Source of the DNA: UBA11606 sp965243715
Lineage (GTDB): Bacteria > Actinomycetota > Acidimicrobiia > Acidimicrobiales > Aldehydirespiratoraceae
Length of the DNA: 64,000 nucleotides
Assembly: GCA_965243715.1 (NCBI GenBank)
Contig: CBDEVU010000009.1
Span: 124,001-188,000, forward strand
Direction: 5' to 3'
Shown in pieces: positions 8,255-15,982 of the stretch. Numbering within the stretch: position 1 is the stretch's first letter; every line of letters starts with the position of its first letter. The notes below the pieces were generated by a model that had not been told where the DNA came from, made no database searches, and worked only from the letters and a program-made list of their open reading frames with translations. Position numbers and translations under genes: made by a program.

Positions 8255-9078
8255 CACACACTGCCACCGACATCCGAAAGCTGTTGGACCGCCACGGTTT
8301 CGACGCCCGTCGGGCGCTCGGTCAGAACTTTGTCGTCGATCCCAACACGGTTCGCAAAATGGCGCTGCTCAGCGGGGCGGGCGTCGATTCCCCCGTAGTA
8401 GAGATCGGCCCCGGCCTCGGCTCGCTCACCCTTGCGTTGGTTGAGGTCGGAGCACGTGTCACCGCAGTCGAAGTCGATCCTGGTCTCGTGGTGATTCTGC
8501 GCGCCGTGATGGCCGAGGCGGGCGCGGGGGATAAGGTCGAGATAATCGAAGGCGACGCACGGGCGGTCGACTGGCCGACCGTGCTGGGCGCTCATCCCCG
8601 CTGGCAACTCGTCGCCAACCTGCCCTACAACGTGGCCACCCCGATGATCTTGGATCTTCTGCGCGACGTCCCGCAGATCTCGTCGATGCTGGTCATGGTG
8701 CAGCGAGAAGTCGCCGAACGTCTAGTCGCCGGTCCCGGTGATGCCGCGATCGGTATTCCATCGGTGGTGGTGTCATATTTTGGCACGGCTACCATCGCGG
8801 CCCGCGTCCCCGCCACCGTGTTTCACCCCAAGCCACGGGTGGAGTCGGCAATAGTGCGCATCGATCGCCATGTCGCGGCTCCTATCGGCGTGGCGATCGA
8901 CGAAATCGATCCCCTCGTCCGAACCGCCTACGGACAACGACGCAAGATGTTGCGCCGCTCCCTGGGTAACATCATCAGCGGAGCAATGTTCGCCGCCGCA
9001 AGAGTTGATCCCGAAGCTCGTCCAGAAAAACTTGACATCGAGGCGTGGGGGCGGCTCGCGGAAGTCAAATCACGCTGA
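8251..9078 (+). CDS. rsmA: 16S rRNA (A1518/A1519-N6,N6)-dimethyltransferase
   Basis: RsmA/KsgA dimethylates two adjacent adenines near the 3' end of 16S rRNA. Signatures are RRALGQNFVVDPNTV, the SAM site VVEIGPGLGSLTLAL, and the catalytic NLPY in LVANLPYNVATPM, followed by MVQREVAERL. I chose GTG 8251, which overlaps the preceding TGA in a GTGA arrangement used repeatedly here; ATG 8233 in the same frame is an alternative that adds six residues. The product is 275 residues. Confidence 0.95.
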   Translation: MTHTATDIRKLLDRHGFDARRALGQNFVVDPNTVRKMALLSGAGVDSPVVEIGPGLGSLTLALVEVGARVTAVEVDPGLVVILRAVMAEAGAGDKVEIIEGDARAVDWPTVLGAHPRWQLVANLPYNVATPMILDLLRDVPQISSMLVMVQREVAERLVAGPGDAAIGIPSVVVSYFGTATIAARVPATVFHPKPRVESAIVRIDRHVAAPIGVAIDEIDPLVRTAYGQRRKMLRRSLGNIISGAMFAAARVDPEARPEKLDIEAWGRLAEVKSR

Positions 9079-9160
9079 TTTGTTCTGCTCCCAGCGTTAA
9101 AGGGGCGGGTTCCCAGTCCCACCGCGGGCACTGTACCTTGCCCGTTGTAGCGTGTGCAGT

Positions 9161-9952
9161 GTGGACACGATCATTGCGCCCGCCAAGTTGACCCTGAGCC
9201 TGAGGGTGGCCGGCGTGCGAGACGACGGCCTTCATCTGATCGACGCCGAAATGGTGACTCTCGACCTCCACGACACGCTGGAAGTGCGGTCCGGCGATGG
9301 ACTCGAACTGGTCGGGCCCAGCGGGGTAACCGGTGGCGAAGTCGATGCCGGTCCCAACAACCTAGTGAACCGGGCTCTGCGACTAGTCGGGCGTCGCGCC
9401 CTTATTTGTTTGCGGAAGGAGATTCCGGCTGGTGCGGGGCTCGGCGGCGGCTCAGCAGATGCCGCGGCGGTGCTGCGCTGGGCGGGGTTCAGTGATCTAG
9501 AAGCCGCGGCCCGTCTGGGTGCCGACATTGCGTTTTGTCTCGTTGGCGGACGCGCTCGCGTCACCGGGATCGGCGAAAGGGTGGAATCGTTGCCGTTTCA
9601 ACCCCGAATCTTCACCTTGGCCACGCCACCGATCCATTGTTCGACCCCGGCCGTTTATCGGGCTTGGGACGAGATGGGCGGCCCTACCGGCGCAAACGGC
9701 AACGATCTCGAACCGGCGGCTCTTGCGGTGGCCCCAGATCTGTTGCGCAGGCGCGACGAACTAGGGCACGCCACCGGTCAAACGCCGCGCCTCGCGGGCA
9801 GCGGGAGTACCTGGTTTGTTGAAGGTTGCTATCCCGAAGCGGGGCGCGTGGCGCGCACGACTCCCGCGGTGGGGATTACTTGCGCTGGTGACGCGTCCGG
9901 CGGAGCATCTTCTTGTGCTTCTTCTTACGCATGCGCTTGCGGCGCTTCTTGA
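9161..9952 (+). CDS. ispE: 4-diphosphocytidyl-2-C-methyl-D-erythritol kinase
   Basis: IspE is a GHMP kinase of the non-mevalonate isoprenoid pathway. The N-terminus reads TIIAPAKLTLSLRVAG, the ATP motif is PAGAGLGGGSADAAAVL, and GSGSTWFV is the C-terminal motif. GTG 9161 is chosen over GTG 9152 because TAGCGT (9148-9153) lies 7 bases before it. The last 25 or so residues are unusual, rich in Cys, Ala and Ser (ending YACACGAS), because this stretch is antisense to the Lys/Arg-rich bS22 gene. At 263 residues it is short for the family. Confidence 0.93.
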   Translation: MDTIIAPAKLTLSLRVAGVRDDGLHLIDAEMVTLDLHDTLEVRSGDGLELVGPSGVTGGEVDAGPNNLVNRALRLVGRRALICLRKEIPAGAGLGGGSADAAAVLRWAGFSDLEAAARLGADIAFCLVGGRARVTGIGERVESLPFQPRIFTLATPPIHCSTPAVYRAWDEMGGPTGANGNDLEPAALAVAPDLLRRRDELGHATGQTPRLAGSGSTWFVEGCYPEAGRVARTTPAVGITCAGDASGGASSCASSYACACGAS

Positions 9953-9965
9953 TGAGTGAACCCAC
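9876..9965 (-). CDS. Small ribosomal subunit protein bS22 (AURKAIP1/COX24 domain)
   Basis: This 29-residue protein starts MGSLIKKRRKRM, continues RKKKHKKMLRRT and ends RHQRK. It matches the very short, extremely basic actinobacterial protein usually annotated as 30S ribosomal protein bS22 or AURKAIP1/COX24-domain protein, whose homologues begin MGSVIKKRRKRM. The start is GTG 9965, with TAGCAT (9974-9979, minus strand) 8 bases upstream, fitting leaderless expression. The gene lies antisense over the last 77 bases of ispE and is divergent from tRNA-Gln. It is too short for most gene finders. Confidence 0.88.
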   Translation of the reverse strand: MGSLIKKRRKRMRKKKHKKMLRRTRHQRK

Positions 9966-9973
9966 GACACGTA

Positions 9974-9979
9974 ATGCTA
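9974..9979 (-). promoter_or_regulatory. Predicted -10 box of the bS22 gene
   Basis: TAGCAT reads on the minus strand 8 bases before the GTG start, in the TANNNT form seen at many starts in this window. No clear -35 is seen. Confidence 0.45.
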
Positions 9980-10041
9980 GCGGTAAGTGTCGGCTGTGCC
10001 ACTGTGGATGGGAAATCTCCGGATACGGTGACCTCAACCTT

Positions 10042-10047
10042 GATAAT
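10042..10047 (+). promoter_or_regulatory. Predicted -10 box for tRNA-Gln (and prs)
   Basis: GATAAT lies 13 bases before the mature tRNA 5' end, leaving a short 5' leader for RNase P. A convincing -35 is not visible. Confidence 0.4.
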
Positions 10048-10060
10048 ACCCACCAAGCTA

Positions 10061-10136
10061 TGGCCCGTAGTTCAATTGGTAGAACACCGGACTTTGACTC
10101 CGGATGTTGCAGGTTCGAGTCCTGCCGGGCCAGCCA
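10061..10136 (+). tRNA. tRNA-Gln (anticodon TTG)
   Basis: The sequence folds as a full cloverleaf. The acceptor stem pairs TGGCCCG with CGGGCCA, the anticodon loop CTTTGAC gives anticodon TTG, and the T arm is GCAGG-TTCGAGT-CCTGC. The discriminator is G10133 and CCA is encoded at 10134-10136. The final A of CCA is also the A of the prs ATG start codon. Confidence 0.95.
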
Positions 10137-11119
10137 TGAAGTTGCTCAACCAAAAAAAGCTCCACGTCGTAGCGGGACGAGCGACTCAAGTCCTCGCGGG
10201 GGAGATCTGTCAAAAGATTGGGGTTCGCCTCGGCACGCCCAACATTACCGAGTTCGCCAACGGCGAGATTCATGTGAAATACGGCGAGTCGATTCGCGGG
10301 TCCGATGTCTTCATCGTCCAAACCCACGCCGAGTGGGAAGGAATGTCCATCAACGATTGTCTGATGGAGCACCTGATCATGGTCGACGCCGCCAAGCGGG
10401 CCTCGGCCAAGCGGATCACCGTCGTAGCCCCCTTCTACGGTTACAGCCGCCAAGACCGGAAAGCTTCGGGGCGCGAACCCATCACCGCTCGACTCGTGGC
10501 CGACCTCTTCATCGCCGCGGGGGCCGACCGACTCATCTCCGTTGATCTCCACTCCGGTCAGATCCAAGGTTTCTTCAACGGTCCGGTCGATCACCTCACC
10601 GCTATGCCGGTCCTCGTTGACTACCTAGCGGGTCTCGACGAAGACGACATGGTCATAGTGTCGCCCGATGCGGGCCGCATGAAGGTCGCCGAGCGCTACA
10701 CCAACCTGCTCGATGCCGACCTCGCGTACGTCCACAAACGTCGCTCAAGCACGGAGAAGAACACGGTGGAGGCAAAAGAGATTATTGGCCACGTTGAGGG
10801 CCGCACCTGCGTGTTGATCGACGACATGATCGACACAGGCGGCACCATATGTGCCGCGGCCGAGTTGCTGCACAAGTACCAAGCCAAGCGCATCATTATC
10901 GCCACCACCCATGGCGTCTTTTCGGGGCCTGCCATCGACCGACTCAAGAACGCACCCGTTGAGACGGTGCTCGTCACTGACACTTTGCCGCTTCCGAGTG
11001 AGAAGCAGTTGGACAAAATCAAGGTGCTGTCGGTCGCCCCGATCATTGCCCGAGCCATTACGGCGGTATTTGAGGACACGTCGGTGAGCGAGATTTTCCA
11101 GGGCAACCACCTCGCCTGA
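10136..11119 (+). CDS. prs: Ribose-phosphate pyrophosphokinase (PRPP synthetase)
   Basis: This enzyme makes PRPP from ribose 5-phosphate and ATP for nucleotide, histidine and tryptophan synthesis. The 327-residue protein contains FANGEIHVKYGESIRG, YGYSRQDRKASGREPITARL, the Mg-binding DLHSGQIQGFF and the PRPP loop VLIDDMIDTGGTI. ATG 10136 gives MKLLNQKKLHVVAGRA, the expected N-terminal length. Longer frames run through the tRNA and are artefacts. There is no room for a ribosome binding site outside the tRNA. rplY follows after 108 bases. Confidence 0.95.
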   Translation: MKLLNQKKLHVVAGRATQVLAGEICQKIGVRLGTPNITEFANGEIHVKYGESIRGSDVFIVQTHAEWEGMSINDCLMEHLIMVDAAKRASAKRITVVAPFYGYSRQDRKASGREPITARLVADLFIAAGADRLISVDLHSGQIQGFFNGPVDHLTAMPVLVDYLAGLDEDDMVIVSPDAGRMKVAERYTNLLDADLAYVHKRRSSTEKNTVEAKEIIGHVEGRTCVLIDDMIDTGGTICAAAELLHKYQAKRIIIATTHGVFSGPAIDRLKNAPVETVLVTDTLPLPSEKQLDKIKVLSVAPIIARAITAVFEDTSVSEIFQGNHLA

Positions 11120-11159
11120 ATCCTCTCGGCTATCGGGTGGAACGGCGTGGCTTAGGCGG

Positions 11160-11189
11160 TAGACTGCTTCGTTGGCTCCGTGCGGAGCC
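11160..11189 (+). promoter_or_regulatory. rplY leader: -10-like box and short hairpin
   Basis: TAGACT (11160-11165) is followed by a perfect 6-bp stem, GGCTCC at 11174-11179 and GGAGCC at 11184-11189, with a GTGC loop. The Shine-Dalgarno AGGAG for rplY comes about 25 bases later. The hairpin could be a 5' stabiliser or a protein site; no role is proven. Confidence 0.35.
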
Positions 11190-11227
11190 TCGTTTGTCGA
11201 TGGGCCCTGTTCAGGAGTCGAAAGCCT

Positions 11228-11878
11228 ATGTCTGAAATGCTGCTGACCGCCGAAACCGGTCGCCAAGAGGGCACCCGCCCGTCGCGTCGCCTCCGTCGCC
11301 AGGGCCAAGTCCCTGCGGTGGTTTATGGTCTCGATGCTCCTCCCGTTTCGATCTCGGTGGCTTGGCCTGCCCTGCGAAACTGTCTCACTACCGAAGCGGG
11401 CCTCAACGCGCTCATCACCCTTGAACTCGAGGGCAACAAGCACCTGTGCATCATCAAGGATCTCCAGCGTCACCCGGTGCGCCGCGACGTCATCCATATC
11501 GACTTCATGCAGGTCCGCGCCGATCAAGAAATTGAGGTTGAAGTTCCGCTGGTGCTTATCGGCGAGGCTCTTGAAGTAACCCGCGCCGACGGCATGGTCG
11601 ACCAAACCATTTACTCCCTCACCATCTTGGTGAAGCCCACCGAAGTGCCTGACGAACTCAAAGTCGACATCTCCGAACTCGAACTTGGTGGCTCAATTAA
11701 GGTCGCCGACCTAGTGTTGCCCGCAGGTGTTTCCACCATGGTCGACGGCGAGGAGGCAATCGCCACCGCACTGATCACCCGCTCTACCCGAGAAGCAATC
11801 GCCCGCTCCGATGAGGCCGACGCCGAAGCCGATGACACGGCGGCGAGTGGTGCTAATGCTGAAACCAGCGACAACTGA
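11228..11878 (+). CDS. rplY: 50S ribosomal protein bL25 (CTC family)
   Basis: This 5S-rRNA-binding large-subunit protein has the long CTC-type form of 216 residues: an N-terminal L25 domain (RQEGTRPSRRLRRQGQVPAVVYG) and a C-terminal beta domain (IHIDFMQVRADQEIEVEVPL). It ends in an acidic tail, DEADAEADDTAASG. ATG 11228 follows AGGAG; in-frame sequence from 11180 lies in the leader and is rejected. The prs-rplY-pth order is conserved in actinobacteria. Confidence 0.95.
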   Translation: MSEMLLTAETGRQEGTRPSRRLRRQGQVPAVVYGLDAPPVSISVAWPALRNCLTTEAGLNALITLELEGNKHLCIIKDLQRHPVRRDVIHIDFMQVRADQEIEVEVPLVLIGEALEVTRADGMVDQTIYSLTILVKPTEVPDELKVDISELELGGSIKVADLVLPAGVSTMVDGEEAIATALITRSTREAIARSDEADAEADDTAASGANAETSDN

Positions 11879-11898
11879 GTCTTGGGCCCGACCGGCTG

Positions 11899-12513
11899 AT
11901 GGTCCGGCGTCCCTCTGAGCCGCGGTCCGGTACGCCCGCTGACCTTTTGGTGATTGGTCTTGGCAATCCCGGCGAGGAGTACGCCCCAACCCGACATAAC
12001 GCTGGCGTTTGGGTAATCAACGAACTCGTGCGCCGCCACGACGGTCGCCTGCGGCGTGGTCGTCGTGATCAGGCAGCGTCGGCTGAGATTCGGATCGCGG
12101 ATCTACGTATCGCCGTTGCGGTGCCGCTTACGTATATGAATGAGTCTGGTCGTGCGGTTGGGCCGCTGGTGAAACGCTTCGGTATCGAAGACCTCTCTCG
12201 CCTCGTCATTGTGCATGATGAACTCGATCTCGAAGTGGGCCGAATGAAGCTGAAATTCGCTGGTGGCCTGGCGGGGAACAACGGACTCAAATCGATTCGG
12301 GCTCACCTTCGCTCTGATGCCTTTAGTCGGATTCGTTTTGGGATCGGTAAGCCCGAACCGGCAGCCATGCGAGGTCGTGATTATGTCCTGCGTCGGCCCA
12401 GTCGAGCGGAGCGCCCCGTCCTCGACCAGGTTGTGGGCCAAGCCGCCGATGCCATCGAGTATCTCGCGGCAACCGATATCGAGACGGCGATGAATCGGTA
12501 CAACAGTGCCTAA
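11899..12513 (+). CDS. pth: Peptidyl-tRNA hydrolase
   Basis: Pth frees tRNA from stalled peptidyl-tRNA. The 204-residue protein shows LLVIGLGNPGEEYAPTRHNAG with the catalytic His, PLTYMNESGRAVG, IVHDELDLEVGRMKLK with the conserved Asp, and GGLAGNNGLKSI. The N-terminus has about 15 extra residues; ATG 11899 is the only good start. It overlaps mfd by 8 bases. Confidence 0.95.
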   Translation: MVRRPSEPRSGTPADLLVIGLGNPGEEYAPTRHNAGVWVINELVRRHDGRLRRGRRDQAASAEIRIADLRIAVAVPLTYMNESGRAVGPLVKRFGIEDLSRLVIVHDELDLEVGRMKLKFAGGLAGNNGLKSIRAHLRSDAFSRIRFGIGKPEPAAMRGRDYVLRRPSRAERPVLDQVVGQAADAIEYLAATDIETAMNRYNSA

Positions 12514-15500
12514 CGCTCCGCTCGGCGATCTCGTCGACCTGCTCAGCGATGAACCTACGATCGAAACAGCGCTAGCTCGACGCGTGCAGGTCATTGCCAT
12601 TCCTGAAGCCGGGCGAGCGCTCCTGCTCGCAGCTCTGTCCGCGGCATCCGAACACCGCCCGGTCTTGGTTGGGGTCGCCACCCAGGCTGAAGCTGAGCGA
12701 GTGGCTGCCGATGCCACAGCCGTGCTCGGCGACGACCGCGTGTTGCTCTTTCCCGCCTGGGAAACCCTGCCCTTTGAGCGGATCAGTCCGGGGGTCGAGA
12801 CGATGGGGCAGCGCCTCCGAGTCCTGGACCGGCTGCGGACCCCGAATCGCCAGCCGAGTTTGGTGGTGGCATCGGCTCGGGCCCTCATTCAGCGCCTTGA
12901 CCCGGCGGCCGTTACCGCGCCGATTGTGATCCGCCCCGGCGATCACGTGGACCCAACCGAGTTGGTTCAGCAGTTGGTCCGTCTCGGTTATCGCCGTGAG
13001 GCCCAAGTCGAACATCGCGGGGAACTGGCCGTCCGCGGTTCGATTGTCGATGTGTATCCGAGTACCGCGGCGGCTCCGGTTCGGATCGATTTGTGGGGTG
13101 ACGAAGTTGATCGGCTCACCGAGTTCGCGGTCGCCGATCAACGCTCAACTGAATCGCTGACCGAGGCGGAGGTTTACCCTTGCCGAGAGTTCCGTCCGAC
13201 CCCAGAGCGCCAAGAAAAAGCCGCCGCCCTCGTTGCCTCCGAGCCGTGGGGTCGCGAACAGTGGGACCGCATAGCCGACAATGCCTTGTTCGATGGTATG
13301 GAATCGTGGCTGCCGTGGCTGGTGGATGAGGAGTTGCTCCTCACCGATCTCATCGACTCCGACGGGCTCATTGTGTTTGTGGAACCACGTCGCGTACGTG
13401 ACCGAGCGGGGGAGATTCTGGCCGAGGAAGCCGACCTAGCTAGTTCTCTCGCCCGCACCTGGGGCGTAGCCGCCGACGATGTCCACCGACTTCATGTTCC
13501 GTTCGATCGTCTGTTGGCGAAGTCCGCCGCGCCGAGTTGGAATGTGCTGGCCACCCCAGACGGTCCCGACACTCCGGTAGTTAGGAGTTCGGCCTGGGAA
13601 CCCGTAGTGGGCGATATTGGACCCACCGTGTACCACCTTCGGAACCTGCTGGGGGAAGGTTACCGCATTGTTGTGGCCGCCGATGGTGAGGCTTCGGCCA
13701 ACCGACTCGCCGCGCTTATAGGCCAGCACGGAGTGGACTTCACCGTAGTTGACACCGTTTCGGTTTCTAGTCGTGGGCGGGGGATTGTAGTCGTCGCTCC
13801 CCTCGATCGGGGCGCCTTGTTTTCTGAAATCAAACTGGCGGTGCTGGCTGAATCTGATCTTACTGGTCGACGGCGAACCCATCGGCCGGTTCAACGCCGC
13901 AAGCGTGACCCTCAGCGATTCTTTGAAGACCTGCAAGTGGGCTCTTACGTCGTGCATCACCAGCATGGCGTGGCTCGCTTCGGCGGCATGGTTACCAAGG
14001 CCATGGGGGACAACGAGCGTGATTATCTACTGTTGGAGTACCGAGGCAGCGATAAACTCTACGTACCCTCCGACCAGATCGAATCTATCCGGCACTACAC
14101 CGGAGGCGATACGCCGACTCTGTCGAAAATGGGGGGCTCGGATTGGCGCACTACCAAGGCCCGGGTCCGTTCGGCCGTTCAGGAAATCGCCCAGGAACTC
14201 GTCGTGCTGTACCAAAAGCGGGTCAGCGCGCCCGGGTATCAGTTCGGACCAGATACCCCGTGGCAGCACGAGTTTGAAGCCGCCTTTCCGTTCCAAGAGA
14301 CCACCGATCAACTCAACGCCGTAATCGATGTCAAAAACGACATGGAGTTGGGATCTCCAATGGATCGACTCGTGGTGGGCGACGTTGGCTTCGGCAAAAC
14401 CGAAGTCGCCATGCGAGCGGCCTTCAAGGCCATCCAAAGCGGCAAGCAAGTCGCGGTGCTGGTACCGACCACCCTCTTAGCTCAGCAGCACTACGCGACT
14501 TTCTCGGAGCGGTTGGCTCCCTATCCGGTCCGAGTCGAGGTTCTGAGTAGGTTTCTTACCCCGAAGCAATCCCGTCTGGTCGTTGAGGGGATCAAGGGCG
14601 GCGAGGTCGATCTGGTCATCGGCACCCATCGACTCTTATCCAACGATCTCGAGTTCAAGGACCTCGGCTTGTTGGTTGTCGACGAAGAGCAACGTTTCGG
14701 CGTTTCCCACAAGGAGCAAATCAAAGAACTTCGACACGATGTTGATGTGCTGACTCTGACCGCCACGCCAATTCCGCGCACGATGGAGATGAGCCTCACC
14801 GGTATCCGTGATATGTCGTTGTTGCAAACCCCGCCCGCTGACCGTCAGCCGATCTTCACCTACGTGGGCGAGTTCGAGGAACGACCGGTGGCTGAAGCGA
14901 TTCGGCGCGAACTGCTCCGCGAAGGGCAAGTCTTTTTCGTCCACAATCGGGTTCGCGATATTGAGCACGTGGCTGCGGGCTTGCGAGACCTAGTTCCTGA
15001 AGCGCGTGTGGCGGTAGCCCACGGTCAGATGGACGAGGGCACTCTCGAACGGGTCGTCATTGACTTCTGGGAAGGCAAGTACGACGTTTTGGTATGTACC
15101 ACCATCATCGAATCTGGGATCGACATGCCCACGGTTAATACCCTGGTCGTCGACCGAGCTGAACTTCTCGGTCTGGGTCAACTTCACCAGTTACGTGGTC
15201 GGGTGGGCCGATCGGGGCAAAGGGCTTACGCCTATCTCTTCTATCCGCGCGATCGGGTGTTGAGCGAGGAGGCCTACGAGCGGCTTAAGACCATCGGCGA
15301 CGCGACAGAACTCGGTTCCGGGTTTCGTATCGCCATGCGAGACCTCGAGATTCGGGGTGCGGGTAACCTGCTCGGCACCGGCCAGAGCGGCCACATCGCG
15401 GCCGTTGGTTACGATCTTTATTGCCAGATGGTCACCGAAGCGGTGAATGAACTTCGCGGCGAGTCGCTCCCCGACCCAGTAGAGATAGCGATCGAAGTGC

Positions 15501-15982
15501 CCGGCAACGCCCACCTTCCCGACGACTACGTGCTGAAAGAAACCAACCGCCTTGAGGCGTACCGCCGACTCGCCTCTATCAGTACCGTCGAAGCCCTCGA
15601 CGATGTTCGGGCCGAGTGGATCGATCGATTTGGTCCGATTCCGGACTCGGCCGAAGCGCTGCTTCAAGTTGGCCTTCTTCGTGTCGAGTGCGTGCGCAGC
15701 GGGGTGCGAGATATCACCGTCACCAAGGGCTCGGGGTTTGGCGGACCTGATTTCGTGGCCCGCCTCTCCCCCGTGGAGTTACCCGATAGTCGCCAGGTTC
15801 GACTCGGGCGCCTCTATTCGGGCAAGGGCGCGGGCAACGCCGCGGTCTACAAGGAGGGCATGGGGGAGTTGTACTTGCCGCTCCGCAAGCGAAACGGCGA
15901 GATTGTCGATCAGTTGGCGATGATCATGGCCGACCTGCTCCCCGATGCCCATCCTGTGACCGTTACCGCCGCTCGTTCGTGA
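12506..15982 (+). CDS. mfd: Transcription-repair coupling factor
   Basis: Mfd removes stalled RNA polymerase and recruits UvrA. The 1158-residue protein has an N-terminal UvrB-like part (LLFPAWETLPFERISPGVETMG), the RNA-polymerase-interacting region (LQVGSYVVHHQHGVARFGG), and a RecG-like translocase with Walker A (GDVGFGKTEVAMRAAF), DEEQRFGV in place of DEAD/H, and the TRG motif region (LRGRVGRSGQRAYAYLFY). GTG 12506 is the start. mazG overlaps its stop by four bases. Confidence 0.97.
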   Translation: MPNAPLGDLVDLLSDEPTIETALARRVQVIAIPEAGRALLLAALSAASEHRPVLVGVATQAEAERVAADATAVLGDDRVLLFPAWETLPFERISPGVETMGQRLRVLDRLRTPNRQPSLVVASARALIQRLDPAAVTAPIVIRPGDHVDPTELVQQLVRLGYRREAQVEHRGELAVRGSIVDVYPSTAAAPVRIDLWGDEVDRLTEFAVADQRSTESLTEAEVYPCREFRPTPERQEKAAALVASEPWGREQWDRIADNALFDGMESWLPWLVDEELLLTDLIDSDGLIVFVEPRRVRDRAGEILAEEADLASSLARTWGVAADDVHRLHVPFDRLLAKSAAPSWNVLATPDGPDTPVVRSSAWEPVVGDIGPTVYHLRNLLGEGYRIVVAADGEASANRLAALIGQHGVDFTVVDTVSVSSRGRGIVVVAPLDRGALFSEIKLAVLAESDLTGRRRTHRPVQRRKRDPQRFFEDLQVGSYVVHHQHGVARFGGMVTKAMGDNERDYLLLEYRGSDKLYVPSDQIESIRHYTGGDTPTLSKMGGSDWRTTKARVRSAVQEIAQELVVLYQKRVSAPGYQFGPDTPWQHEFEAAFPFQETTDQLNAVIDVKNDMELGSPMDRLVVGDVGFGKTEVAMRAAFKAIQSGKQVAVLVPTTLLAQQHYATFSERLAPYPVRVEVLSRFLTPKQSRLVVEGIKGGEVDLVIGTHRLLSNDLEFKDLGLLVVDEEQRFGVSHKEQIKELRHDVDVLTLTATPIPRTMEMSLTGIRDMSLLQTPPADRQPIFTYVGEFEERPVAEAIRRELLREGQVFFVHNRVRDIEHVAAGLRDLVPEARVAVAHGQMDEGTLERVVIDFWEGKYDVLVCTTIIESGIDMPTVNTLVVDRAELLGLGQLHQLRGRVGRSGQRAYAYLFYPRDRVLSEEAYERLKTIGDATELGSGFRIAMRDLEIRGAGNLLGTGQSGHIAAVGYDLYCQMVTEAVNELRGESLPDPVEIAIEVPGNAHLPDDYVLKETNRLEAYRRLASISTVEALDDVRAEWIDRFGPIPDSAEALLQVGLLRVECVRSGVRDITVTKGSGFGGPDFVARLSPVELPDSRQVRLGRLYSGKGAGNAAVYKEGMGELYLPLRKRNGEIVDQLAMIMADLLPDAHPVTVTAARS

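Noticed and set aside
9913..10545. Plus-strand frames running through tRNA-Gln and into prs
   Set aside because: They read across a folded tRNA and out of frame with the clearly conserved prs product.
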